NCBI RefSeq assembly: GCF_002835805.1
Contig: NZ_PISE01000043.1
Location: forward strand, 1 to 64,000
DNA length: 64,000 nucleotides
Direction of reading: 5' to 3'
From: Niallia nealsonii
Lineage (GTDB): Bacteria; Bacillota; Bacilli; Bacillales; Cytobacillaceae
The notes under the pieces were generated by a model, which searched no databases, had not been told where the DNA came from, and saw only the letters and a program-made list of their open reading frames with translations. Positions 1-9,551 of the stretch are shown in pieces (positions within the stretch are counted from its first letter, which is position 1; every line of letters begins with the position of its first letter). A program made the translations under genes and the position numbers.

Positions 1-184
1 CCAATCTTTAAAGTTTTTTATATAGACAAAAGCAGGAAAATAAAAAAACAGATAGAAATCTCTTTAATATTAAAAGCGTTATAACAAAAGTCTTTTATAG
101 GATGAAACAGTTGCGCTTTTGCTAATTTTGCGTTTGTTTTTTATAACGGGTACAGATCTTATATTTTGTTTGGGGGAATGAAAA

Positions 185-1084
185 GTGGATAAATACATAG
201 CTTTTGATGTTGGTGGCACCAATGTAAAACATGCCTTATTATTTGAAGACAGCAACATAATAAACAATGGAAAATATAAAACAGACTGTACGGATTTAGA
301 TGCATTTTTAGATGCAATGGTTTATACCATTCTAACGTATAAAAAACAGCACGATATTAAAGGAATCGCTATTAGTTTGCCAGGTTATATTAATCCAAAA
401 ACAGGTTATTCAGAAAGTGCCGGATCCATTGTGGCATTACATAATAAAAATATTAAAAAAATGCTAGAAGAGAAACTGGCTATTCCTGTGTCTGTAGAAA
501 ATGATGGGAATTGTGCAGCAATGGCGGAAAAGTGGAATGGAAATGCCGTTGAATGCAATAGTTTTATCTGTATGACTATTGGTACAGGAATTGGCGGTGG
601 CATTATGATAAATGATTCTTTATTGCATGGTGCAAGCTTTAAAGGTGGAGAATTTGGGCATATGTATATTCAGACAAAGGACGGTTTAAAGGGAAATCTT
701 CATAAAAGTGCTTCAACAAGTGCCTTAATTGCAGCATATAGGAAAGTAAAGCAATTAGATTTATCGACAAAAGTAGAGGGTGAAAAAATTTTTAAAGAGG
801 CAGAAAGCAACAAAGAAGTTCAAAATATTATTCAGCAATGGTACAAAAATATTAGTTATGGTGTTTTTAATTTAGCGGTCACCTTTAATCCGGAAAAAAT
901 CCTGATTGGCGGTGGCATAAGTGAAAGAGAAGATTTGTCTTACCATATAAATAATCATTTACAAACAATTCCTTATTGGGAAGAATTAAAAGTGCCTATT
1001 GAGATTTGCAAACATAAAAATAATGCAGGCATAATTGGAGCACTCCATCACTTTTTGAAAGTTAATGAAACGATGATACGTTGA
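185..1084 (+). CDS. ROK family sugar kinase
   Basis: 299-aa protein of the ROK (repressor, ORF, kinase) fold, probably a cytosolic ATP-dependent hexose kinase. The N-terminal phosphate-binding loop reads DVGGTN (residues 8-13), the catalytic aspartate lies in VENDGNCAAMAE (about 104-115), the second phosphate loop is GTGIGGGI, and GGEFGHM is the sugar-contact motif. The cysteine-rich zinc motif of classical ROK glucokinases (CxCGxxGCxE) is missing; KGNLHKSAS stands in its place, as in zinc-less ROK members such as beta-glucoside kinases. The start is GTG with a GGGGGA ribosome site 8 bases upstream. It appears monocistronic. The family call is firm; the sugar cannot be told. Confidence 0.88.
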   Translation: MDKYIAFDVGGTNVKHALLFEDSNIINNGKYKTDCTDLDAFLDAMVYTILTYKKQHDIKGIAISLPGYINPKTGYSESAGSIVALHNKNIKKMLEEKLAIPVSVENDGNCAAMAEKWNGNAVECNSFICMTIGTGIGGGIMINDSLLHGASFKGGEFGHMYIQTKDGLKGNLHKSASTSALIAAYRKVKQLDLSTKVEGEKIFKEAESNKEVQNIIQQWYKNISYGVFNLAVTFNPEKILIGGGISEREDLSYHINNHLQTIPYWEELKVPIEICKHKNNAGIIGALHHFLKVNETMIR

Positions 1085-1181
1085 TTTGCTTTGTCTAATG
1101 TAACTATTAATGATTAAGTTTTTTCAAACAGTAATGGGATAAGACCTCTTATAATATGATGGAAATATAGGAGGTAAGGCT

Positions 1182-1610
1182 ATGGCGGTAGTAAGAGCAT
1201 CGGAAGCAGATATTAATTTGTTGGCAAGACTTCTTCGAGCGGAAGCAGAAGGAGAAGGGTTGCAAGGGATGTTAATGGTTGGAAATGTAGGAATTAACCG
1301 AGTGAGAGCAAATTGTTCCGATTTTAAGGGACTAAGAACGGTTCCGGATATGGTTTATCAGCCCCATGCTTTTGAAGCAACAACAAAAGGTTATTTTTAT
1401 CAGCGAGCACGAGAAAGCGAAAAAAGATTGGCAAGGCGCGCGATAAATGGGGAAAGAATATGGCCTTCTAAGTATAGTTTATGGTATTTTCGACCACCAG
1501 GCGACTGTCCGCCAACATGGTATAACCAGCCACATGTAGGAAGATTTAAGCTCCACTGTTTTTATGAACCAACTGCACAAGAATGTGAAAATGTGTATAA
1601 TACTTTTTGA
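1182..1610 (+). CDS. cwlJ: Spore cortex-lytic cell wall hydrolase CwlJ
   Basis: 142-aa SleB/CwlJ-domain hydrolase without a signal peptide, as expected for CwlJ, which is deposited in the spore coat and degrades muramic-delta-lactam cortex during germination. The catalytic glutamate is in RAEAEGEG near residue 22. The domain continues through VGNVGINRV and ends in the aromatic-rich WYFRPPGDCPPTWY and FKLHCFYEP segments typical of CwlJ. Full length for the family. An AGGAGGT site precedes the ATG. A terminator follows directly. Its usual partner gerQ is not next to it here; the neighbours are unrelated. Confidence 0.93.
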   Translation: MAVVRASEADINLLARLLRAEAEGEGLQGMLMVGNVGINRVRANCSDFKGLRTVPDMVYQPHAFEATTKGYFYQRARESEKRLARRAINGERIWPSKYSLWYFRPPGDCPPTWYNQPHVGRFKLHCFYEPTAQECENVYNTF

Positions 1611-1619
1611 AGGCAGGGG

Positions 1620-1653
1620 AAAAAAGACGGATTATGTGATCTGTCTTTTTTTG
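1620..1653 (+). terminator. Rho-independent terminator of cwlJ
   Basis: A-rich arm, AAAAAAGAC-GAT paired with ATC-GTCTTTTTTT around a short loop, starting about 10 bases after the cwlJ stop. Confidence 0.8.
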
Positions 1654-1683
1654 TTTTGGCTATGTTAAAGTTAATGGCTGATT

Positions 1684-1766
1684 TTTGTACGTTGCTTATT
1701 GGAGTGTAAGGCGCTTGTCCACGGAAAGCAGACGCTATTCGCTGCAATCAAAAGCTAAAGTTTAAC
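1684..1766. repeat. Degenerate Bacillus-type dispersed repeat
   Basis: Contains GGCGCTTGTCCACGGAAAGC and AATCAAAAGC...TTTAACAGAG. A similar decayed block is at 40880-41025 (TATGGAAAGCGAAT ... TTTTAACAGAG), and a relative at 25436-25512. These resemble the non-coding GGAAAGCGAG-type repeats common in Bacillus chromosomes. The assignment rests on these short shared phrases only. Confidence 0.4.
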
Positions 1767-1863
1767 AGAGTCTATGTTTAAAGAGGAAAACTACTGTTTG
1801 AGATAAAGCGGTGCAAATGGTATATTGTTAAAAAAGTAAAAATATTTAGAGGAGTTAAATAGT

Positions 1864-2340
1864 ATGGCAATCGAACAAGTAAAAACATATTTGGAAAAAT
1901 GGAATAAAAAAATGAATGTTCAAGAATTTGAACAGTCTAGTGCAACCGTTTTAGAAGCTGCCAGTGCATTAGGAGTAAAACCGGAAAGGATTGCAAAAAC
2001 ACTTTCTTTTCGCAAAGGGGAGGATGCAGTTTTATTAGTAGCTGCGGGCGACGGAAAGGTGGATAATAAAAAATTTCGGGCAGTTTTTGGAGAAAAGCCA
2101 CGTATGCTTACAGCAGAAGAAGTATTGGATAAAACTGGACATGCCGTTGGCGGAGTCTGTCCTTTCGGTTTAAAAGAAGATTTAGATGTATACTTAGATG
2201 AATCACTTAAGCGGTTTTCTACTGTTTTTCCTGCATGTGGAAGCAGCAATTCAGCGATTGAATTAACAAATGAAGAACTATATTTGCTTGGAAATGCTAA
2301 AGGCTGGGTGGATGTTTGTAAGGGCTGGGAAATGGAATGA
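1864..2340 (+). CDS. YbaK/EbsC-type aminoacyl-tRNA deacylase
   Basis: 158-aa protein of the YbaK/ProX editing-domain family (B. subtilis YwhH type), which hydrolyses mischarged tRNAs such as Cys- or Ala-tRNA(Pro) in the cytosol. The fold shows in the N-terminal helix-strand unit, the conserved lysine in the RIAKTLSFR stretch (residues 41-49), the DGKVDNKK loop, and the GGVCPFG loop (about 96-102) that forms the active-site pocket. Full length for a stand-alone deacylase. An AGAGGAG site precedes the ATG. Its last four bases overlap the start of the next gene (ATGA), so the two are translationally coupled. Confidence 0.9.
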   Translation: MAIEQVKTYLEKWNKKMNVQEFEQSSATVLEAASALGVKPERIAKTLSFRKGEDAVLLVAAGDGKVDNKKFRAVFGEKPRMLTAEEVLDKTGHAVGGVCPFGLKEDLDVYLDESLKRFSTVFPACGSSNSAIELTNEELYLLGNAKGWVDVCKGWEME

Positions 2341-3119
2341 AAATAGAGATGAAAAATCAGCTGGAAACAATAGAAAAAGAGCATAAAATAAAAATTCTTT
2401 ATGCTTGTGAAGCGGGCAGTCATACATATGGTTTATCTTCATCTGATAGTGACTTTGATGTTCGGTTTCTTTATATGCATCCTAAAGAATGGTATTTATC
2501 ACTAGATAAAAACAAGGATGTGATAGAATTGCCAATCACAGGAAATTTAGATATGAGTGGTTGGGAGCTAACAAAAGCATTAAGGCTTATCCGTAAATCT
2601 AATCCATCTTTATTAGAGTGGCTGCAAGCAGAAACTGTCTATTATCAAAATGATTACTTTTTCACTAAAATAAAAGAAATAAAAGAAAAAGCATTTAATC
2701 CTCGTGCTTGCTATTATCATTACATGCATATGGCAAAAAAAAATGAACAAAAAAGCCAAGGGATAAAGGAACGAAAAATAAAAGTCATTTTTCACATAAT
2801 GCGCCCCCTTTTAGCTTGTCAATGGATTGAGCAGAAACAGACGTTTCCACCAAATCACTTTTTTTCATTAGTAAATGAGCTAGTAGATGATGTGGCATTA
2901 AAAAAAGAGATAACGGACTTAATAACAGCTAAAATCAATGGCAGCAGCATCTATCAGAAAGAGAACATACAAAGAATCAATGGTTTTATTCAACAGCGAC
3001 TAGCAGGGATAGAACAAGCTGCAAGTTTCATTTCAAGCGGTTTAGAAGATGAAAAAGAACTAACTTTATCACTTGATAATTTATTTCGTGATATGCTGCA
3101 TACAAATTGGACGAATTGA
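2337..3119 (+). CDS. RlaP/YcgL-type nucleotidyltransferase
   Basis: 260-aa member of the predicted nucleotidyltransferase family PF10127 (B. subtilis YcgL, DNA polymerase beta superfamily). The nucleotide-binding and metal motif appears as AGSHTYGLSSSDSDFDVR (about residues 26-43): a GS start followed by the D-x-D pair. NPSLLEWL and CYYHYMHMAKKN follow as in YcgL relatives. Some members act in RNA repair or terminal modification; the substrate here is unknown. It overlaps the deacylase gene by four bases, so a shared operon is likely. An in-frame ATG four codons downstream (2349) is an alternative start. Confidence 0.85.
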   Translation: MKIEMKNQLETIEKEHKIKILYACEAGSHTYGLSSSDSDFDVRFLYMHPKEWYLSLDKNKDVIELPITGNLDMSGWELTKALRLIRKSNPSLLEWLQAETVYYQNDYFFTKIKEIKEKAFNPRACYYHYMHMAKKNEQKSQGIKERKIKVIFHIMRPLLACQWIEQKQTFPPNHFFSLVNELVDDVALKKEITDLITAKINGSSIYQKENIQRINGFIQQRLAGIEQAASFISSGLEDEKELTLSLDNLFRDMLHTNWTN

Positions 3120-3152
3120 ATTTTTATTCATTTCGTCCAATTGTTTATTTTT
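3105..3152. terminator. Terminator overlapping a stop codon
   Basis: Perfect 11-bp arms AATTGGACGAA / TTCGTCCAATT. The 5' arm is within the last codons of the nucleotidyltransferase gene and a T-rich run follows. Confidence 0.8.
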
Positions 3153-3334
3153 AGGAAATAAAACGGTTGTTTTAGTAAGTTTAAAGAGAATGATTGTTAT
3201 TAAGTGTGATTTCAGAATAGATGTAAGTTCTTTTTTAATAACGGCATTCTTTTTTCACTTACACTAATTTTTTCATCTGCTCATATAATTGAATGATTAA
3301 CAGGTTCTCCTATAGTTATGCAGTAACTGGAAGG

Positions 3335-3470
3335 CTAGTGTTTTTTTGAAAAAATTGTCTCTTCATCTGTAAGAATTTCTAATGAATCATTATGGTGTAT
3401 TGCTAGTGTCTTCCTTGCTTCTTTTGGTCTGAAAATTCGTCCAAGTTCTAAAAATCCCCGTATTATGCAT
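3335..3470 (-). pseudogene. AbrB/SpoVT-type regulator remnant
   Basis: On the minus strand an unstarted frame reads ELGRIFRPKEARKTLAIHHN followed by DSLEILTDEETIFSKKH and a stop. This matches the swapped-hairpin DNA-binding domain of AbrB/Abh/SpoVT proteins (consensus ELGRIVIPKELRKTLGI..DALEI). The usual first residues (MKSTGIVRKVD) are missing and no start codon or ribosome site is present, so the copy has lost its 5' end. It sits in the 700-base gap (3120-3833) before lexA. Apart from this remnant and the flanking terminators I see nothing in that gap. Confidence 0.6.
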
Positions 3471-3699
3471 TATTTTCTTTTCTTTCTTTTTCCAAATAAA
3501 GCCTTTTTTAAAATTTATAGAAAGTGCATGTGATGGAAGTTTAACAGCAATAAAAGCAGTATTATAATAGTGAATATTTAAAGAAAAGGATATTGATAAT
3601 ACCTGTACATTCCTTTAGGAAGAAAAATGGATAGAGAGACCAATTCAAAAGACTAGTTAAGTAAGCCTTAAGGGATATCTTCTGAAATGTGAGTTGATG

Positions 3700-3730
3700 C
3701 CAATAAAAAACGACCAAAAATTGGCCGTTT
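3700..3730 (-). terminator. lexA terminator
   Basis: Read on the minus strand: AAACGGCC, short loop, GGTCGTTTTTTATT. The stem has one mismatch and a clear U-tract about 100 bases past the lexA stop. Confidence 0.65.
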
Positions 3731-3833
3731 AGATAGTAAATATTATTTTGCTGACATGTTAGTTTCAAAAAGAAGTCAGGAATAAGAAGTAGCTCTACAT
3801 AGCCAATCATTGAGACTGGCTTCATGAAAAACA

Positions 3834-4454
3834 TCACTGAATATGGCGATATACTCCTATTACTTTTCCTAGAATCGTTACATTCCGCAAAATAATGGGC
3901 TCCATGGTGCTGTTTTCAGGCTGTAAGCGAATAGAATCCTTTTCTTTGAAAAAACGTTTTACAGTTGCTTCATCTTCTTCTGTCATTGCGACGACAATAT
4001 CGCCGTTGTTAGCTGAGTTTTGCTGGCGTACAATGACATAGTCTCCATCTAAAATTCCTGCTTCAATCATACTTTCTCCCATAATTTCAAGCATAAATAC
4101 ATGCTCATCCTTTGGAGCAAGCCTTTCTGGCAGCGGAAAGTATTCCTCAACGTTTTCAATAGCGGTAATAGGCATACCCGCTGTCACCTTTCCTACTACT
4201 GGAACATTAATAATATTATATTTTGGTATAGTGTTTTCTTCTAAGTCTAGTATTTCAATAGCACGAGGTTTGGTCGGATCTCTTCTGATTAGCCCTTTGC
4301 TTTCCAATCTTGCTAAATGGCCATGTACAGTGGAACTCGATGCAAGACCAACTGCTTCAGCGATTTCCCTAACAGAGGGTGGATATCCTTTTTGACGCAC
4401 TTCATCTTTTATATAATCTAATATATCTAGCTGCCTTTTAGAAAGTTTTTGCAT
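3834..4454 (-). CDS. lexA: SOS repressor LexA
   Basis: Repressor of the SOS response and a RecA-stimulated self-cleaving protease. Residues 1-65 form the winged helix DNA-binding domain ([21 protein letters not shown] is the recognition region). The cleavage site is the Ala-Gly of KVTAGMP (about residues 90-91), and the catalytic serine is in GESMIEAGI with the catalytic lysine in ATVKRFF. I chose the ATG at 4454 because an AGAGGTG site sits 5-11 bases before it; a GTG three codons upstream overlaps that site. Divergent from yneA across a gap holding three LexA boxes, as in B. subtilis. Confidence 0.97.
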   Translation of the reverse strand: MQKLSKRQLDILDYIKDEVRQKGYPPSVREIAEAVGLASSSTVHGHLARLESKGLIRRDPTKPRAIEILDLEENTIPKYNIINVPVVGKVTAGMPITAIENVEEYFPLPERLAPKDEHVFMLEIMGESMIEAGILDGDYVIVRQQNSANNGDIVVAMTEEDEATVKRFFKEKDSIRLQPENSTMEPIILRNVTILGKVIGVYRHIQ

Positions 4455-4512
4455 TATATGCACCTCTAGTCATTTTTCTTATGCCAATTATAGCATGTGT
4501 TGTTAATTGATA

Positions 4513-4591
4513 CAAACATAAGTTCTGATTTTTTTGTTGACACAAAACATTTGTTCGTATTAAGATAGATATATAAACGAACGTATATTCT
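4513..4591. promoter_or_regulatory. Three candidate LexA (SOS) boxes
   Basis: The lexA-yneA gap holds three sites matching the Gram-positive box CGAAC-N4-GTTYG: 4513-4526 (CAAAC ATAA GTTCT), 4544-4557 (AAAAC ATTT GTTCG; the reverse strand begins CGAAC) and 4578-4591 (CGAAC GTAT ATTCT). The arrangement implies control of both divergent genes by LexA. Each site departs from consensus in two to four positions. Confidence 0.75.
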
Positions 4592-4607
4592 ATAGAGGTG
4601 ATTTGTT

Positions 4608-4922
4608 ATGTGGCAAAAAATTTGGACCAATTATTCTTATTCGATTATTTTATTTATTTTCAGTGTATTAACATGTGCTATGATTGTGCTATATAATAAT
4701 GCTACTCATGATAAACAATATGTAATGGTTAAGGTAGAACAAGGGGATTCATTATGGAGTATTTCTGAAAAATATAATGGGAAATATAGTATGTCGCAAA
4801 AACAATTTATTAAATGGGTGGAAACGAAAAATAGCTTGCCCGCTCACCAGCTTACAGCAGGAGAAGAAGTTATTATTCCAGTAAAAGCAGAAGAAGAAAA
4901 TATACAATTAGCTTCCGATTAA
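4608..4922 (+). CDS. yneA: SOS cell division suppressor YneA
   Basis: 104-aa protein with one N-terminal membrane helix (about residues 10-30) and an external LysM domain (VEQGDSLWSISEKYNG ... AGEEVIIP). In B. subtilis YneA blocks septum completion while DNA is damaged and is cleared by proteolysis. Size, topology, position beside lexA and the upstream SOS boxes all match. An AGAGGTG site precedes the ATG by 7 bases. Probably co-transcribed with the recombinase gene that follows. Confidence 0.93.
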   Translation: MWQKIWTNYSYSIILFIFSVLTCAMIVLYNNATHDKQYVMVKVEQGDSLWSISEKYNGKYSMSQKQFIKWVETKNSLPAHQLTAGEEVIIPVKAEEENIQLASD

Positions 4923-5021
4923 AAAGAATAGAAAAGAATCAAGATACATATCTATTTGAAGAAATGACACGTAAACTTCTTGGGGGAAAACAGAAAAATA
5001 GAGATAGCGGTGATGCTTTAA

Positions 5022-5675
<654 letters not shown>

Positions 5676-5866
5676 TAACATGCTTAAAATTTTTTCCTAT
5701 GGTATAATAATGTTTTAGCAAATAACGAAACATTCCTTCCATAAATGGTGTGGGGCTATAGGCAACTGTTTGATTAAGTTTAAAAAAAGAGTTTGCTTTT
5801 TCTGTTTGATTTTGAGGCTGCTCGTTTTTGGAGGAATAAATACTATAGGTTTTAAAGGAGTTTTGT

Positions 5867-6100
5867 ATGATTTCCGATACTAAGTTAGCACGCATAAATG
5901 AACTAGCAAAGAAAAAAAAGGAAGTAGGATTAACAGAAGCTGAAGCAAAAGAGCAAACAGCGCTTAGAGCAGAATATTTAAAAGGCTTCCGTTCGACTAT
6001 GTTAAATACTTTGGAAGGTGTTACAATTTATGATCCAAATGGTGACGATGTAACGCCACAAAAATTAAAAGATATGCAAAACAAAAAGAAATTGCATTAA
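5867..6100 (+). CDS. ynzC: DUF896 family protein YnzC
   Basis: 77-aa basic helical protein of the DUF896 family. The diagnostic motif LARINELAKKKKEVGLTEAE and the following EQTALRAEYLKGFRSTM are present. In B. subtilis it belongs to the SOS yneA-yneB-ynzC group; the molecular function is unknown. An AAAGGAG site lies 6-12 bases before the ATG. The stop codon lies in the loop of the terminator. Confidence 0.93.
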   Translation: MISDTKLARINELAKKKKEVGLTEAEAKEQTALRAEYLKGFRSTMLNTLEGVTIYDPNGDDVTPQKLKDMQNKKKLH

Positions 6101-6118
6101 TGCAATTTCTTTTTGTTT
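6083..6118 (+). terminator. ynzC terminator overlapping the stop codon
   Basis: Perfect 14-bp stem AAAAAGAAATTGCA / TGCAATTTCTTTTT with loop TTAA; the gene's last codons form the 5' arm. Confidence 0.88.
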
Positions 6119-6369
6119 TGCTAAAAAAAGGGGTAGAGATTAATTTTTGCTAAATAAATTCCGAAAAAATATTTTTTTATCTATAAAAAAATATAAAAAT
6201 TTTTTTCTGCTCCAATTCCTTCATGTTAAGGGGTTTTTGCCACTTTTTTTTAAAAAAATAGAATAAATATAAAAATATTTTTAATATTTATTTATTCTAT
6301 TAGTTGTTTTATGGGACAATCGCATTTAATATAATAGTGTAATGAATATTGTATGAGAGGATGTTTTAC

Positions 6370-8376
6370 ATGACAGCAAATATTGATAATTTATCGATTA
6401 ATTCGATAAGAACTTTATCAATTGATAGTATCGAGAAAGCAAATTCTGGTCATCCTGGTATGCCAATGGGAGCAGCTCCAATGGCTTACACGTTATGGAC
6501 TTCCTTTATGAACCATAATCCAAAAAATCCTAAATGGTTTAACCGTGATCGTTTTGTATTATCTGCAGGTCATGGATCTGCATTATTATATAGCTTGCTG
6601 CATTTATCAGGTTATGATTTATCTATTGAAGATTTAAAACAATTCCGCCAATGGGGAAGCAAAACTCCAGGACATCCAGAGTTTGGCCACACAGCTGGGA
6701 TAGATGCAACTACTGGCCCACTTGGACAAGGGGTTGCGATGGCAGTTGGTATGGCATTAGCAGAACGCCATTTAGCAGAGACTTATAATAGAGATGCATA
6801 TAATGTGGTAGACCATTATACATATAGCATTTGTGGAGATGGGGATTTAATGGAAGGGGTTTCAGCTGAAGCCGCTTCATTAGCTGGTCACTTAAAGCTT
6901 GGAAGACTAGTTGTTATGTACGATTCTAATGATATTTCATTAGATGGCGACTTAGATAAATCATTCTCTGAAAGCGTGGAACAAAGATTTAAATCGTATG
7001 GATGGCAATATATCCGTGTAGAAGACGGCAATGATATTGCTGCATTAACAAGTGCGTTAGAAGAAGCAAAACAAGATGAAAATCGTCCAACAATTATTGA
7101 AGTAAAAACAGTTATTGGTTATGGCTCACCAAATAAAGCTGGAAAATCAGCTTCACACGGTTCTCCACTTGGTGCAGATGAAATGAAATTAACAAAAGAT
7201 GCTTATAAATGGACATTTGAAGAAGATTTTTATGTTCCAGAAGAAGTATATGCACATTTTAAAGAAAAAATTGCAGATGCAGGGGCAACAAAAGAACAAC
7301 AATGGGAAGAAATGCTTGCTAAATATGCAGCAGAATTTCCTGAATTAGCAAAACAATTTAAAGTGGCAACTTCTGAAACACTTCCTGAAGGATGGGATCA
7401 AGATATTCCAGTTTATGAAGAAGGTTCAAGTCTAGCTAGCCGTGCTTCATCTGGAGAGGTTCTAAATGCTATTGCGAAAAACTTGCCATCTTTTATTGGT
7501 GGATCTGCTGACTTAGCTGGAAGCAACAATACAATGATTAAAGGAGATAAAGATTTAACTCCTGAACATTATGATGGCCGCAATATTTGGTTTGGTGTTC
7601 GTGAATTTGCAATGGGTGCTGCATTAAATGGTGCTGCATTACATGGCGGAGTGAAAATTTTTGGCGGAACGTTTTTTGTATTCTCTGATTATTTAAAACC
7701 TGCCATCCGTCTTGCAGCAATTATGGGACTGCCTGTAACATATGTGTTTACACATGACAGCATTGCCGTTGGAGAAGATGGTCCAACGCATGAGCCTATT
7801 GAACAATTAGCAGGATTGCGCGCCTTGCCAAATCTTTCTGTTATTCGTCCAGCTGATGGAAATGAAACTGCTGCTGCATGGAAAGTAGCTGTTGAATCAA
7901 CAAATCAGCCGACTGCTCTTGTTTTAACAAGACAAAACTTGCCAACTATTAAAGATACTGATAAAAATGCATATGAAGGTGTATCAAAAGGAGCATATGT
8001 TATTTCTCCATCAGTACAAGAAACACCTGATGCTTTATTAGTTGCAGCAGGGTCTGAAGTTGGGTTAGCTGTTCAAGCACAAAAAGCATTAGAAGCTGAA
8101 GGCATTCATACTTCGGTTGTAAGCATGCCTTCATGGGATCGTTTTGAAAAGCAATCACAAGAATATAAAAACTCTGTACTGCCTAAAACAGTGAAAAAAC
8201 GTCTTGCACTTGAGATGGGAAGTTCTCTAGGCTGGCATCGATATGCTGGAGATGAAGGCGATGTATTGGCTATTGATACATTTGGAGCATCTGCACCTGG
8301 AAATAAAATTTTAGAAGAGTATGGATTCACTGTAAATAATGTTGTAGCACGCGTAAAAGTATTATTAGATAAATAA
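6370..8376 (+). CDS. tkt: Transketolase
   Basis: 668-aa thiamine-diphosphate enzyme of the non-oxidative pentose phosphate pathway, moving two-carbon units between ketose and aldose phosphates. Seen: the N-terminal [20 protein letters not shown], the ThDP motif GDGDLMEGV...(SN)DISLDG in the first domain, and [20 protein letters not shown] with [14 protein letters not shown] in the pyrimidine domain. The C-terminal domain is complete. I place the start at the ATG at 6370, preceded by GAGAGGA; an upstream in-frame TTG at 6349 lacks a ribosome site. Monocistronic, bounded by terminators. Confidence 0.98.
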   Translation: MTANIDNLSINSIRTLSIDSIEKANSGHPGMPMGAAPMAYTLWTSFMNHNPKNPKWFNRDRFVLSAGHGSALLYSLLHLSGYDLSIEDLKQFRQWGSKTPGHPEFGHTAGIDATTGPLGQGVAMAVGMALAERHLAETYNRDAYNVVDHYTYSICGDGDLMEGVSAEAASLAGHLKLGRLVVMYDSNDISLDGDLDKSFSESVEQRFKSYGWQYIRVEDGNDIAALTSALEEAKQDENRPTIIEVKTVIGYGSPNKAGKSASHGSPLGADEMKLTKDAYKWTFEEDFYVPEEVYAHFKEKIADAGATKEQQWEEMLAKYAAEFPELAKQFKVATSETLPEGWDQDIPVYEEGSSLASRASSGEVLNAIAKNLPSFIGGSADLAGSNNTMIKGDKDLTPEHYDGRNIWFGVREFAMGAALNGAALHGGVKIFGGTFFVFSDYLKPAIRLAAIMGLPVTYVFTHDSIAVGEDGPTHEPIEQLAGLRALPNLSVIRPADGNETAAAWKVAVESTNQPTALVLTRQNLPTIKDTDKNAYEGVSKGAYVISPSVQETPDALLVAAGSEVGLAVQAQKALEAEGIHTSVVSMPSWDRFEKQSQEYKNSVLPKTVKKRLALEMGSSLGWHRYAGDEGDVLAIDTFGASAPGNKILEEYGFTVNNVVARVKVLLDK

Positions 8377-8393
8377 TTTTAGTAATAGATGTG

Positions 8394-8424
8394 AAAAAAG
8401 AGCGGCAGTATGCTGCTCTTTTTG
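8394..8424 (+). terminator. tkt terminator
   Basis: Stem AAAGAGCGGCA / TGCTGCTCTTT with a 3-base loop and T-run. Confidence 0.85.
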
Positions 8425-8593
8425 TCTGGAGATAGTACATAATGGGTATTTCCTCTTTGGTGAAAAATCGAGAAAATAAGAAAAAATTCTCTATTCGACA
8501 AAACTAGTCTGTTTTTTTAACAGTTAAAGACACACCTTGTACTCGTTCCTTTTTATAATAATAAAAAGACGTTAAGGCAGGTGGAGAGTGAGT

Positions 8594-9034
8594 ATGAGAA
8601 AATATGAATTGTATTTAATAGAAGAAAATGTGGCTCTACATTATAATGGAAAAGAAAAAATGATTTACAATCTATTTTTTGAGCATACTAATACAAAGGA
8701 TTCTACTTTAAAAGCAATTCTAAAAAAACAGATTGACTACATAACTCGACCTATCCCAGAATGGAAAATACAGCAAGTCTTATTAATGGAATTACAGAAA
8801 AAGAGCTGGTTTCAGCATAATGTTGAAGGGTATTATATTAAAAACGATAATTTAAGCAGTGCAATGCTATCTATATTAAATAATTGTTTGCAAATTAAGG
8901 CGAATGGATATTATGATGCGGAGCTTGTGTTTTTTGAATTGCTTCATAAATATGAACCTAATTTTTTGGCAATTGATATAGAAAATGGCCGTTATGGCTG
9001 GCTAAAACCAATAAAACAAAGAAATTTTGTCTGA
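8594..9034 (+). CDS. sirA: Sporulation inhibitor of replication SirA
   Basis: 146-aa YneE/SirA family protein. SirA is induced by phosphorylated Spo0A and binds domain I of DnaA to stop new rounds of replication as cells begin to sporulate. The N-terminal strand KYELYLIEENVALHYNGKE and the central Y-x-T-R-P-I-P segment (YITRPIPEWKI) are family hallmarks. The ATG at 8594 is chosen because the GGTGGAG site ends about 8 bases before it; a GTG two codons earlier overlaps that site. The position between tkt and yneF is conserved in Bacillus. Confidence 0.9.
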   Translation: MRKYELYLIEENVALHYNGKEKMIYNLFFEHTNTKDSTLKAILKKQIDYITRPIPEWKIQQVLLMELQKKSWFQHNVEGYYIKNDNLSSAMLSILNNCLQIKANGYYDAELVFFELLHKYEPNFLAIDIENGRYGWLKPIKQRNFV

Positions 9035-9119
9035 AAAAGAGAAAATGCCGAGCAGATATTGTATAATAATATCTGGTCTAGTACACTAAGTAGTAGACAA
9101 CATGAAGGAGGAAAGAAGT

Positions 9120-9332
9120 ATGTGGATTACGATTGTAGGCATCGTTGCATTACTTGCAGGGATTGCTATCGGATTTTTCATCGCCCGTAAATATATGATG
9201 AATTACCTTAAGAAAAATCCGCCAATTAACGAGCAAATGCTTAAAATGATGATGATGCAAATGGGAATGAAACCATCCCAAAAGAAAATCAATCAAATGA
9301 TGTCAGCAATGAACAAACAACAAGGAAAATAA
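9120..9332 (+). CDS. yneF: UPF0154 membrane protein YneF (prophage attachment gene)
   Basis: 70-aa protein with one N-terminal membrane helix (about residues 3-22) and the typical UPF0154 motif [20 protein letters not shown]. Function unknown; conserved beside sirA. The ATG at 9120 follows an AAGGAGG site, which an ATG at 9102 would overlap. Its last 20 codons belong to a 110-bp direct repeat whose other copy is 10,241 bases downstream. The gene is therefore the integration target of the following element and its 3' end was restored on insertion. Confidence 0.92.
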   Translation: MWITIVGIVALLAGIAIGFFIARKYMMNYLKKNPPINEQMLKMMMMQMGMKPSQKKINQMMSAMNKQQGK

Positions 9333-9380
9333 GGTTGTTTAACTTATTGCTGGGCTATCAAGGGTGATAGCTTAAATGGG
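9271..9380 (+). repeat. attL: 110-bp direct repeat in yneF
   Basis: Identical to 19512-19621. It runs from codon 51 of yneF past the stop to CTTAAATGGG. A 13-mer, CAACGTTTGTGAC, begins directly inside (9381) and recurs inverted at 19468-19480 near attR, a likely integrase arm site. Confidence 0.9.
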
Positions 9381-9504
9381 CAACGTTTGTGACAGTAAAT
9401 GATTCGCATGTATAGGACAAGTTAAAACTTCGTTTTCTTATAAACTGAAGTTTTCATTATAAAATTGTTTTACTTGCGCTTTATCTTTCATCAAAAAAAT
9501 CCGA

Positions 9505-9551
9505 AACCACTTTTCTATTGGAAACTAAACCAATTAGAAGGGTGGTTTTTT
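9505..9551 (+). terminator. Hairpin-plus-U-tract abutting the integrase start
   Basis: Stem AACCAC...ATTGG / CCAAT...GTGGTT followed by TTTTTT and at once by the integrase ATG at 9552. The integrase ribosome site (AGAAGGGTGG, 9536-9545) is the 3' arm of the stem. A second hairpin (AAAACTTC / GAAGTTTT) lies upstream at about 9424-9456. Both hairpins have diverged counterparts just outside attR (19640-19775). Confidence 0.75.

Noticed and set aside
1920-2423. 167-codon minus-strand frame
   Set aside because: Shadow of the YbaK/EbsC gene on the opposite strand; no motif, no ribosome site.
3562-3837. 91-codon minus-strand frame between lexA and the AbrB remnant
   Set aside because: Runs through the lexA terminator, no ribosome site, hydrophobic low-complexity product; most likely chance.
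9330-9380. tRNA or tmRNA as the attachment site
   Set aside because: No cloverleaf or T-loop pattern; the repeat is plainly the yneF 3' end.
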